This document shows positions 1-9,085 of a stretch of DNA of 20,479 nucleotides, one piece after another. The notes under the pieces were generated by a model. It was not told the DNA's origin and made no database searches. It worked only from the letters and a program-made list of their open reading frames with translations. A program made the translations under genes and the position numbers. The stretch is taken from contig JNDT01002209.1 of assembly GCA_000697055.1 (NCBI GenBank), forward strand, positions 1 to 20,479, written 5' to 3'. Each line of letters begins with the position of its first letter. Positions within the stretch are counted from its first letter, which is position 1. This DNA is from Saksenaea vasiformis B4078 (Eukaryota > Mucoromycota > Mucoromycetes > Mucorales > Saksenaeaceae).

Positions 1-2
1 AG

Positions 3-1822
3 ACATTGGACAACTTGTTTTCTTGCTCAGGATCGCATAGCGTTGCATTCTCTCAGGACGAATTCCGTCAGACCCTACTCAATTTCATTGTTTCATCGGC
101 TTTACCATTTACTATCGTTGAAAGTGGTAATTTCCAGAAGCTGCTATCACTTGTGCAGACTGCGCCTAGCAATGATCAAGTGTTGTTACCATCTGCAATG
201 ACAGTCAGCCGCGATCTCCGTAATGCATATGATACATACCTCTGTGAAATTGCCGATGTTCTTCAAAAACAGTCATTCATTTTGTATACGTTGGACGTCT
301 GGACAAGTGAATGGAAAGATGCGTTCCTGGGTGTAATGGCACATTGGATAACTGGTGACTGGCAGCAGAGGTCGATTGTTATTGGATTTGAACCACTCTG
401 CGGTCCTCATAGTGCAAGCAATATGTCGTCTGCCTTTGTCAACCTGCTGCAGAGAATGGACATTGACAAAAAGCCATTCTTTATTACTATCGATAATGCA
501 AGTAGTATGGTTGCGATGTCCTGGCATATTGAAGAAGCTGTCTCTTCCGCTGTGTTTGCTGCCGATTCTAACCACATTCTGTGTATTGCGCATGTTATGA
601 ATCTAGCAGTTCAAACAATCATTCAAGATGCCCTAAAAGCCACAGCACCTGACGATGAACTTCAAGAAATGGAGACAGACCCGTATGAATCTGAGATATA
701 TACAGACGATGAAAATCATCCAGGTAAGTAATATTCTATTTTACTTGATATCAATGATATACTTACATTTTTTATTGGTAGGTGCCGTTCTACGCCACTT
801 TCACAAAGGAGTTAACAAGATCCGCTCCTCCCCACAATGCATGGAGCATTATCAGGAATGTTGCAATGCTATAAACAAGTCCAGGATGTTGGACAATGAA
901 TCTCTAGGCAAGACCCAGCCAAAAGAACTGATTATGGATGTCAAAACGCGGTGGAATTCAACATTCGCTATGGTGGAATGTGGACTAGAGATGTGGCGTG
1001 CATACAACATGACATGTGGTAGTATTCCCGAGCTTGTGCTGTATGCATTGGGCGAGTGAGACTGGCAGGTTCTTGAAGAGTTGCAAAAGATACTGATGCC
1101 ATTTTCTGCGTTAACAAACATCCTGTCTGGAGCGGATTACCCATCTTTATCAAGCACGATTGTAGGGTACAACGTTCTGATGGACCATCTGGAGGACTAT
1201 CATGAAAAACTGGGAAGCATAAGATCTGAAATCCTTGTTAGTACAAAGCTGAATTTTTTTTTTCACTTATCAAAAGAACTTCCCCGTGTTATCACAAGCA
1301 ACTGAGATGGCACAACAAAAGTTGCAGAAGTATTATTCACACATGGATGACACTTCAGTTTATGCCATTGCAACTGCCATGGACCCTCAGGCTAAGTTTC
1401 AGTGGTGGAAAGATCAGGGGTGAGAACAGGAGTATATCAAGCAATCAACTGAATATGTCACCACCACTTGGAAGTCTGATTTTCGCGTTATGCGTCATAC
1501 CACCACTGTGCAGCCACCCTCTGGTTTTCACCTGTTCAATCACCAACCGCGGCAGGATCAGTTGGCTGAATATGCCAGTGAGCCACTGGCTCCAGAGGTG
1601 ACTGTAGTTCTGGATTATTGGCGCAGTCATACTGTTCAATGGCCTCAGCTTGCTGAGATGGCACGCAGGTTTTTAGCAATTCCTGCATCTTCAGCGCCAT
1701 CAGAGCAGTGCTTTTCAAGAGCAAAGTTTTTTATTCCTTTTCAGCGAAATGGACTCAAACCAGAAACACTTCAGCAAAGTGTATTGGTAGATTCTTGGTC
1801 GCGGCATCTTTCTAGTTTGTAA
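3..1822 (+). pseudogene. hAT transposase (hAT-1), N-terminus missing, two nonsense codons
   Basis: This encodes the catalytic and dimerisation regions of a hAT (Ac-like) transposase, the nuclear enzyme that cuts and reinserts the element. I read three exons: 3-723, 782-1236 and 1277-1822. The first intron (GTAAGT...TAG, 58 nt) is matched by an intron at the same place in hAT-2. The third-exon acceptor is supported by alignment with hAT-2, but the hAT-2 donor there (GTAAGA) has no GT here, so I use GTTAGT at 1237. Visible motifs are LDVWTSEWKDAF (first catalytic Asp), ITIDNASSM (second Asp) and the C-terminal dimerisation block ending IPASSAPSEQCFS. In-frame TGA codons at 1057-1059 and 1421-1423 break it; the second replaces a residue that is also TGA in hAT-2. 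AATAAA follows at 1829-1834. The identification is firm; the gene looks non-functional. Confidence 0.88.
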
Positions 1823-1871
1823 CATTGCAATAAAATGTCTTTACATGTACTGAATCCTGGCTTTGTCTATT

Positions 1872-1966
1872 ATTTCGTTTTCTTTTTCATTTTCGTTTTC
1901 TTTTTCATTTTCATTCTCTTTTCCTTTTCGTTTTCTTTTTTGCATTCTTTTTCTTTCATTTTTTCG
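1872..1966 (+). repeat. Pyrimidine-rich simple repeat (TTTTC/TTTTCG type)
   Basis: A T/C-rich tract built from short TTTTCATTTTCG-like units lies about 50 bp after the hAT-1 stop codon. hAT-2 has a comparable pyrimidine tract (on its coding strand) just after its stop codon, so the tract seems to belong to this hAT family rather than to chance. Confidence 0.75.
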
Positions 1967-2110
1967 CATCTACATCCTCCTTCACATTCACATTTACATT
2001 CGTAAATCTCTTTCTGAAATATTTCATTTGCAAATGCGTTTTTACATTAACAAGATTAAATGAACATATGAATGAATATGAATATCCAACAAAATATTCG
2101 AATAAATACA

Positions 2111-2203
2111 AATATATTCTCTTTGTAGACGAACGAATATGAATATATTCTCTTTGAAAACGAACGAATACGAATATATTCTCTTTGCAGGCGAACAAAT
2201 ACG
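2111..2203 (+). repeat. 31-bp tandem repeat, three copies, in the hAT-1 3' subterminal region
   Basis: Three consecutive units (2111-2141, 2142-2172, 2173-2203) each start AATATATTCTCTTTG and end with GAAC(G/A)AATA(T/C)G. They are followed by a partial unit and then the element end. Related GAATATGAATATT words occur in the hAT-2 3' end. Subterminal repeats of this sort are often transposase binding sites in hAT elements; that role here is an inference. Confidence 0.8.
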
Positions 2204-2220
2204 AATATAAAGATATTTGA

Positions 2221-2246
2221 TTCGTATTCATTCGTGTTGACCCCTA
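2221..2246 (-). repeat. hAT-1 3' terminal inverted repeat
   Basis: Read inward on the - strand the end is TAGGGGTCAACACGAATGAA, continuing TACGAA. It aligns to the hAT-2 3' terminus at 17096 with transitions only. The partner 5' repeat is not in the window. Confidence 0.6.
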
Positions 2247-2264
2247 TTTGTTATCTTGATATTA

Positions 2265-2327
2265 CAGTAAAAAAATCAGTAATTTAAAAAAATGAGTCTT
2301 TGTTTACTTATAACTTTAGATATATTA
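2265..2327 (+). mobile_element. Left part of a split Tc1-like MITE
   Basis: The segment starts with CAGT after a TA (2263-2264), followed by A-rich sequence and TTTACTTA about 40 bp in. The segment at 12125-12279, read from its outer end, also begins CAGT after TA, runs into A6T and has TTTACTTA about 44 bp in. The two would be the halves of one element of about 215 bp that the CACTA transposon entered. The last 3 bp (TTA, 2325-2327) are the CACTA target copy. The similarity is short, so this is tentative. Confidence 0.4.
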
Positions 2328-2349
2328 CACTATGGCGAGTTGGGGCATT
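2328..2349 (+). repeat. CACTA left terminal inverted repeat
   Basis: CACTATGGCGAGTTGGGGC pairs with the right end CACTACAGCGGGTATTGGGG. The TG versus CA difference after CACTA is what an ancestral CG would give after decay on opposite strands. Confidence 0.75.
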
Positions 2350-2555
2350 TTTATAATACATCAAATTTCAGTGTATACTGTGTAACAGGGCGGTCCCCCA
2401 GTTTCCTCCTGTCATCCCTGGCTTAAATCTCTAGTTATCCAAAAAAGTGAAAATAGCTTCTGTAAAAAGTATATCCATAAACTTTTTATTGCAGAGGAAT
2501 ATATATAGGTGGCCAACTACAGCAAACGTGTCCTGTCACCCAGATTGAGATCGCC

Positions 2556-3885
2556 TCACTGATGATGTAGACCAGGATAAATGATATAGTGACGGCTTCT
2601 ATCTTCAAGACGACCAACCAGGCATTGAACTCTTGTTACGTCTACCAATGTTAGCTGTGGTGGTGCCTGCTTTAGACAATAAGGGCTTTCATCAGTTGTT
2701 CACCAGACATCAAAGACTTTCACCAAGGCCAGCCATCCAGAGGATGCATCATTTTGTTTGTGGAACATATAAGTTACAACTTCACCAAAGTAGTCCCATT
2801 CTTCTAGCTGATTAGTATTTTGCCATCTGGCATGCATGTCGACCACAATGCTTAACTTGATGAAATAGGCAGCCCTCTTGCTTCTGGCCTTCATTGCAGA
2901 TGATTCTAGTATTGTGCCATCAACGAAGAGCCTGTCAGCGATTTGTATTTCCTTGTTCAACAGATTAAGCAGGATCCTCTAGAGAGTTGAGAGTAATGCC
3001 AGCAGACGATCAAATTGATCCACAGAAACTGCATGGAAAGGACCCCATACTTCAACATCTGTATAATTGCCCATATTGTCTTCGACAGCCATTGCTTCAG
3101 CCTCCCAGACCTCTTCGTTTGCAGTTTGAGCTGAGAACCTTTGCAACTACATGTTAGCACTTGAAAAATCTCATGCTATGTGTACTTACTGCTTACGGAC
3201 ATAGCACTTATGTGCAAGCTGGAGCATCACGTTGGTAACATTGGCATTGATATGATTCTTCACTCTAATATGCCGCTTAAACTCACTGATGGCATGCTCT
3301 ATTATTCATGAACTGTAGTAGCACACTGGGCCATATCTGCGAACAATCATAGTTGCATGTCGAAGTAAGTGCTGGTTGACTGTGAATACTTGGATTGAAA
3401 TCAGCTTGCAATTATATAAATTGAGTAGGTAATTCTGCCATCTAGTGATGTAGATATCAATGTACTGGAGGTCATTCGAGCCCAGTTTCCATCCAAGAAG
3501 CTTGACCACAGCATTCACGAGTCCCAACAAAGCTGACTTCGCCTCAGCATCAGCAATGCGGGCTGCTACGAGTGTTGGCACCACATACAGCAGGAAGCCT
3601 TGCCAGTCCATGGCTCGTAGGTTGCCAGAATATTTATACACATCCTGCCAAGCTCCATCAAACAACGTTGGTATAAGCTCTCTGGAGTTTGACATATTGA
3701 CATGATTTCCCTGCAGGTACTGTTATCTAACCTGAAAGGAGTCAATATCTCGTCATTATATTTGAATTTCCCAGAAACAAGACGCCAAATTTGATGTCCT
3801 ATGCCATGGCAGATGCCATGCATCTCGTTGTATGTAAAGAATTCTGGTCCTGTAAACGATCTCAGACTAGTGAATGCTGAAGGTC
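2556..3885 (-). pseudogene. Tnp2-type transposase, C-terminal part (cut off by the gypsy insertion)
   Basis: This is the continuation of the transposase whose N-terminal part lies at 9086-10651; the reading frame runs through the gypsy target site GACCT. It includes a segment with AMDWQGFLLYVVPTLVA (near 3600) and NQHLLRHATMIVRRYG (near 3350), typical of the Tnp2-like transposases common in Mucoromycota genomes. It ends at a TGA at 2556-2558. Damage: a frame change near 3710; TGA at 3306-3308 where the family and the relic at 12282 favour Arg or another residue before the I-E-x-A-I helix; TAG at 2979-2981; TGA at 2700-2702. A short intron lies around 3145-3195, with boundaries not settled. 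It is clearly non-functional. Confidence 0.75.
3881..3885. other. Target site duplication of the gypsy element (with 9086-9090)
   Basis: AGGTC stands directly before 3886 and again directly after 9085. This perfect 5-bp duplication is the expected size for Ty3/gypsy integration, and it proves that the LTR ends are correctly placed. Confidence 0.92.
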
Positions 3886-4125
3886 TGTTGTATCATGTAG
3901 TTGTAAAGGTTGAAATAAAAGTGTGGAAAACAAGAGATACAATGAAACCAAAGTGTAGGGGAGTTTATTCTGGAATCAGAACCACAGATCAAGACTACAC
4001 TAGGTGGTGATATTTATATAGCACTGGATTGCATCAGTAACGGAGTTCCTGAGTTAGTTCAGATATATTTAATTAAACATCCGCTTATAATCGCACTAGA
4101 CCATTTGATATAGCTGGATACTACA
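3886..4125 (-). repeat. 3' LTR (240 bp)
   Basis: On the + strand it begins TGTTGTATC and ends GATACTACA, which are imperfect inverted ends. On the coding strand it has a TATA-like box (complement of 4010-4020) and an AATAAA signal (complement of 3964-3969). It differs from the 5' LTR at 3894, 3895, 3897, 3902, 3949, 3950, 3995, 4022, 4023 and 4042, all transitions. Confidence 0.93.
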
Positions 4126-4137
4126 TCACCCCCTTCC
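4126..4137 (-). other. Polypurine tract of the retrotransposon
   Basis: On the coding strand GGAAGGGGGTGA lies directly against the 3' LTR. This is the position and composition of the plus-strand DNA primer of LTR retrotransposons. Confidence 0.85.
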
Positions 4138-4331
4138 AGTCTCTTAGACGGCTTTTTTTAATTGAGAGTATCTGCTTATTTTGAGTTAAGTTTTCTTTTG
4201 TAATATTGTTTAAGTAATTACACATGCGAATTAGATTAGAGAGGCAGATATTGTTATTTTTGAAATTTGTAAAGAGGGAGTTAAGTTTGAGGATTGTTTT
4301 TGTGCACATTGATTGATTATTCATTAGTTAG

Positions 4332-4843
4332 TTATTTATCAGTTTTTCTTCTTTTGTTTGCATTAGTTTGTTGAGGCATTGCTTGTCCTATTCTTTTCCA
4401 ATAATTGGAAATGATTTTGGGATCATGAAAATGTTCATAAGGTTCCCAAGTATCATCGTTTTCTGCATATCCTTTCCAGCGAAATTTATATTGATAGGTA
4501 CCATTATTTGTTTTTCGATGTCGCAGGATTGCATCAACTTCAAACACTTCCTCCTCAGGTGTCTTTTCATCCATGGATATAAGTTTTAATTCGGATGGAG
4601 GATAATTTCTAGGCAGTACATCGCCTTTTTGATCTTTTAGGACGTAAGCACCTCCTTGATTTACTCTTATGACCTCATATGGGCCATGATATCTGGGGTC
4701 TAACTTTGTGCGTTGTCAGATTTTGATCATTACATGACTTCCCTGTGGGAAACTAAATGGTTTGTTCTTTCCGTCAAAGTCCTGTTTTTGTTTAGTTATC
4801 ACCTTTTCTGTTCTTTCTCAGATTGCTGGAAAAACCACGTCGT
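4332..4843 (-). pseudogene. Integrase C-terminus and chromodomain of the gypsy element
   Basis: This is the end of the pol polyprotein, in a different frame from the rest because of an A7 run at about 4847-4853. The integrase C-terminal GPY/F module is visible (LDPRYHGPYEVIR, near 4700). After it comes a chromodomain (about 4390-4555) with the aromatic-cage positions filled: Phe in FEVDAI, Trp in RWKGY and Trp in DTWEP. Chromodomains of this group direct integration to chromatin with particular histone marks. In-frame TGA codons at 4818-4820 and 4716-4718 interrupt the part before the chromodomain; from the ATG at 4574 the last 80 codons are open to TAA at 4332-4334. Family assignment is firm; activity is not expected. 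Confidence 0.88.
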
Positions 4844-7063
4844 TCATTTTTTTAACCATTCTTGCACCTGTCTAGGTGTTGTTGGTTTGACATTCTTTTC
4901 TTTTGTATAGTCAATGAACTCATTCAGTTTTCGACCAAATATCAAAGTGAATGGTGGAGTGTTCAATTGCTTGGACACTTTGTGGTTCATTGACAGTTGT
5001 ATGCTCGGGATGTATTTATCCCATTCAGCATAGTTTCCTTCCAGCTGTTTACACAAAGTGTTAACAGCTGTTTTGACAGTGTTTTCCGCAGCGCCATTTG
5101 CCCGTGGATGGTATGGTGTTACCAAACAATGGTCAAAACCAGCGGCCTTTTTAAAACGTTTCATCATGTCATTGACGAATTCTGTGCCGTTGTCCGATTG
5201 TATAATTCTGGGTAAACCAAAATCGCAAAACACATTGACGAGTTGCATTACAATCGTTGCTGAAGTTTTGTCAGGAATAGCTCATAAGATTACAAACCTT
5301 GTGAATATGTCAATCATTATGAGGACATAGTTATTTCCACTATTGGTTGTGGTGAATGGGCCAGCAAGGTCTATAGCCCATTGATCGCCAGGTAAGTTTG
5401 CAGCAATTGGATGCAAAGGATGATATCCATGCTTTGCAATGTTGAATTTCTGGCATTGTGGACATTTGCTGACTTCTGCAATTGCTTGTTCTTTTAGGTG
5501 TGGCCAGTGATAGCCATTGCTATGAATAGCGTTAACAATTGCTTCAGCACCATAGTGCCCAAATAAGTGTGCTTTCGTCAGTAGCTCCTGACGTTCTTCT
5601 TCTGGTGGTTCCATTTGGTCCACACCAGACATTGCTACTGATCGATTCATTCGCATTTCACCCCCCTCCAGCCTGGGCACAACAGGGAACAGGCGGGACA
5701 GATGATCAGGGAGAACATTATTAATGCCAGAGAGGTGGATGACGGTGAAGTTATAATCGAGTAAAGTGTCAATCCACTTGATCATCATGGGATTCATTTG
5801 ATCTTGGGTATGAAGATGGACAAGAGCTTTGTGATCTGTATACAGGGTAAAATGGTTACCCCACAGAAACTGGTGGAATTTTTGCAACGCGAATATGATT
5901 GCCAACAATTCACATTTTGTAACAGAATAGTTACGTTCCAATTTAGTTAAGGCTCGAGCCATGAATCCTATGTATTTATTTTTATCTTGGATTTTTTGGT
6001 AGAGGACTGCGCCAATGCCTTCATTGGACGCATCAGTAGCCAAGTGAAAGGGTTCACTTAGGTCAGGTTGGGTTAGGACTGCAGGGGCTAAGAGAGCTTT
6101 TTTGATGGCAATAAAAGCCTGTTGGTGATGATCTGTCCATAGGTGTTTAAGTCCTTTTTCATGTCTCAACTCATCTAGTGGTTTAGTGAGAAGAGAAATT
6201 TTCAGAATGTGATCACAGAAATAATTTGCAACGCCCAAGAAACGTTGTACTTCCTTACCTGTGACGGGCACAGGCCATTGCTCAATGTTTGTGAGCTTAC
6301 GTTTGTCCAAGCGAATTTCATTGCCAGAGATCACAAATCCCAAAAGATAGATCGATTTCTGCACGAAGTGGCATTTGTCAGGGTTAAGGATTAGATTGAC
6401 AGCAGTCAATTTATCAATCACCGTTTTCACATGCAGTTTGTGCTCAGTCATATTCTGGCTGTACACCACAATATCATCCACAAAAGTGGTGACAAAGGGC
6501 ATATCGCTGAAAATGATACACATGACCCTCTGGAATTTAGAAGAGATAGGTTTTAGGCCAAAGGGGCAGCCATGAAACATGTACTGCTTTCCATCCACTG
6601 ATGTGAATGTTGTTTTATGACGATCAGCCTCATTGATTTTAAAGCGGTGGAAGGCGCTCTTAAGGTCTAACGTGGAAAAGATAGTTGACCCATGCAACTT
6701 TGCAAAAACATCGCGAATCAAAGGTAGAGGATAATGATCATCAGGGAGAAAACGATTGATGTGGCGAGGGTCGAGACATGGTCGTGTGCCTGTCAGGTTA
6801 CCATGTTGATCTTTCTTTGCCACTATTGTCAGTGGTGAATTCCACTGATTGTCAATGTTAGCTGGCACAGGTTCGATGGTGCCATCTGCTAGCCATTGTT
6901 GCACAGTCTCATGGACTGTCTGCTTAAGTGTGTGAGCTATAGGATATTGGCGGCAGTAACATGACACATTAGCTGGAGTTGGTAAATAGATTACCAATTC
7001 TGAAATAGTGCAGAATGCACTTTTAGGAATGGCCTTATTAGTGGCTAGACTAAGTTCAACGTG
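4844..7063 (-). pseudogene. Reverse transcriptase, RNase H and integrase core of the gypsy element
   Basis: In order: reverse transcriptase with FVDD as the YxDD-type active site (6473-6484); RNase H with TDASNEGIGAVL (near 6035), an ELLAI Glu and a YTDHKAL Asp; a tether; an integrase HHCC zinc finger (H-x3-H and CPQC, about 5590-5450); and the integrase D-D-35-E core, with Asp in IDLAGPF (near 5375), Asp in SDNGTEF (near 5195) and Glu in GAAENTVK (near 5090). TGA at 5282-5284 cuts the integrase just before its second Asp, after FVIL. The frame ends at TGA 4844-4846, straight after the A7 run. The frame is continuous with gag-protease upstream apart from the TGA at 7064-7066, so a single Gag-Pol frame is the ancestral arrangement. 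Confidence 0.92.
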
Positions 7064-8835
7064 TCAATGGAACTCTCTTTGTTCCATTTCACTGCCTGCT
7101 GGATTGTTATTTGGTTCGACCCTATCTTTATCAGGGTTTTCTTCTGGAGTAGACTCTAAAGGTTGCCATGTCAAAACAAGGCCATAGTAGCCAATGTTAA
7201 GGCGTGGCATCAAGTCAGTGCCAATACTGACAGGTTGGTCTCCAGGTAACTTCATGACTTCAAAAGAGTAGTCAAGTTTAATACCATTATAAATCAATTC
7301 TAATGGTTCTGTACAACCGAAACGCTTGATTTTATGATCAGAGTGTGCAAGGTGGATAGTACCATGAACATCTTTGTTTATTTTAAAATTGTTATTTAGA
7401 CAGAAATCCTGGTCGATTGCCAAAAATGTGGCACCGCTGTCAAGGAGTGCGAGTGCTTGTTGTTTTTCTAAATAAATCAGCAATTCGAGTTCTTTAGGAC
7501 CTTTTTCTGTTTTGCAGTTCAGTTTGTTTTTTAACTTACAATCGAATTGCAGGGAGTCATCATCGGCATCGTCAATTTGTACAGTACGAGTTGCCATTTG
7601 AGAAAACATTTGTTTCGATTGATTGTGGTTGGCTCTCTGGTTTTTCTTCAGGCAGTTGTGGCCAGGCATGTAGACTTGGCCACAACCATTATAGCACAAC
7701 ACTCCCTGAACGACATTCTTCTTGTTTGCATGTTTCTTATTCTTAAAAAATGGTTTTTCATTGCCATTATTGCGCTTGACGCCTTTTATATTGTTTTCGT
7801 CGCCAGACCCATGTTCTTGGATTTTAAAAGTATTAAGCAGATTGATGACTTCTGACAGTTCCATGTCTAGGGCTGGTGCGGAGTGATGGATGACGAGATC
7901 AGTTGCTTGTTGACGAAATGTTGGTTTGAGGGATGCCAAAAAGATAACAGTCAACAGCAATTGAATAGGAAGTTGATTGATCTCAGTCAAGTTGCATAAG
8001 TTGAGAAATTTTGTGCCGTAATCATCAATGCTTTCAGATTCCATTTTCAATGATACCAGGTTATGCCATGCATTGAATTTTTGAACAGGGGTGTCATACT
8101 TCGTCTTGAAACAGTGCTTAACATAATCCCATTCAGATTCAAATTCAGGATCGATGTCATCCATTTTTTCCACCATCTCATAAAAGAAGTTGGTTTGATT
8201 GGTGTCCAGACACCCAGGAAGCAATCAGCGATAGTCGGTTTTTGGATCCAAACCATACATGACCAATGATTTCTCGAACTTGATGAAAAAATGCTTTACC
8301 AAAGTAAATGTCATCTCATTGGTTTTGTTTAACTTCTTAGTAGAAGAATTGCCTACTAAATAAAGCTTAGGCAAATTTCTGGGCACTACTGGGTCTTTCG
8401 ACAGAGTGCTTGTGATTGGTTTGGTTGTCTGTGAACGCAAGCGTTCCTCAGTAAAAAATTTTTTATTGTTTGGAAATTGCTTTCCAAACAGACATTTCGA
8501 TTCCTCAACACGTTTATCAGCATCACTACACCATTTCAACAGCATGTCCTCGGCTCTTTGAGCCTCGTCAGTGCCATTGTTTGTATCAACAGCTTCCTGC
8601 CAATACTTTTTGGCTTCATCAGCATGCGCCATTAAAATGGCTAACGTGTGTTCAGCCTTTGCTTCAGGGGAAGCATGCACTGAGGTAGCAGCGCCACCAA
8701 CAGTGTTGTTATGACTACCATTATGGTCAGCCATTTCAACATCAATATTCATTAATTCCATATCGATGTTGTTATTGGTGTTGGTGTTGTTATTGTTGTT
8801 GTTAATAGTGGTATTGTTGTCGTTGTTGGAGTTCA
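7064..8835 (-). pseudogene. Gag and aspartic protease of the gypsy element
   Basis: The start is the ATG at 8835-8833, 11 nt beyond the LTR; the frame is open further upstream into the LTR but without a better ATG. The protein starts with an Asn-rich stretch. Next come a capsid-like region (about 8220-7850) and a zinc knuckle of the form C-x3-C-x7-H-x-C ending PGHNC (about 7655-7705), one residue longer than the usual C-x2-C spacing. Last is a retropepsin-like protease with LLDSGATFLAID (near 7435). TGA at 8225-8227 stops translation in the middle of Gag, and TGA at 7064-7066 separates protease from reverse transcriptase in the same frame. Gag packages the RNA and the protease would mature the polyprotein. 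Confidence 0.88.
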
Positions 8836-8845
8836 TTGTAAAAAA

Positions 8846-9085
8846 TGTTGTATTGTATAGTCGTAAAGGTTGAAATAAAAGTGTGGAAAACAAGAGATAC
8901 AATGAAACTGAAGTGTAGGGGAGTTTATTCTGGAATCAGAACCACAGATCAAGATTACACTAGGTGGTGATATTTATATAGTGCTGGATTGCATCAGTAA
9001 CAGAGTTCCTGAGTTAGTTCAGATATATTTAATTAAACATCCGCTTATAATCGCACTAGACCATTTGATATAGCTGGATACTACA
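8846..9085 (-). repeat. 5' LTR (240 bp)
   Basis: Partner of 3886-4125. The transition pairs with the 3' LTR are at 8854, 8855, 8857, 8862, 8909, 8910, 8955, 8982, 8983 and 9002. As in the other copy, it carries a TATA-like box and AATAAA on the coding strand. It joins the TSD AGGTC at 9086-9090. Confidence 0.93.

Larger units (their letters stand above)
1..2246 (+). mobile_element. hAT-1 DNA transposon, 5' part outside the window
   Basis: The element carries a hAT transposase reading rightward, then a pyrimidine-rich tract, a 31-bp tandem array and a terminal sequence. On the inward-reading strand that terminus begins TAGGGGTCAACACGAATGAA. The matching 3' end of hAT-2 (17096, + strand) begins TAGAGATTGGCATGAATGAA, and every difference between the two is a transition, which fixes the 3' boundary at 2246. 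The 5' end and the BED-finger region lie outside the window, so the target duplication cannot be checked; the base pairs next to the 3' end are TTTGTTAT (2247-2254). Confidence 0.8.
3886..9085 (-). mobile_element. Chromodomain Ty3/gypsy LTR retrotransposon (chromovirus), 5.2 kb
   Basis: Two 240-bp LTRs, a perfect 5-bp target duplication (AGGTC) and the order gag, protease, reverse transcriptase, RNase H, integrase, chromodomain identify a full-length chromovirus on the - strand. It sits inside the CACTA transposase gene. The coding region was originally one long frame from 8835; five TGA codons and a one-base frame change now break it. LTR divergence is 10 of 240, all transitions. The gag start codon lies only 11 nt past the 5' LTR, leaving no room for an ordinary tRNA primer site before the gene. 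Confidence 0.95.

Noticed and set aside
2970..2985. GGATCCTCTAGAG resembles a cloning-vector polylinker
   Set aside because: The match is only 13 bp and the surrounding sequence reads as Tnp2 transposase on both sides, so vector contamination is unlikely.
3801..4010. 69-codon + strand frame crossing the 3881 boundary
   Set aside because: It spans the Tnp2 fragment and the LTR on the non-coding strand; the joint is an insertion boundary, so it is not a gene.
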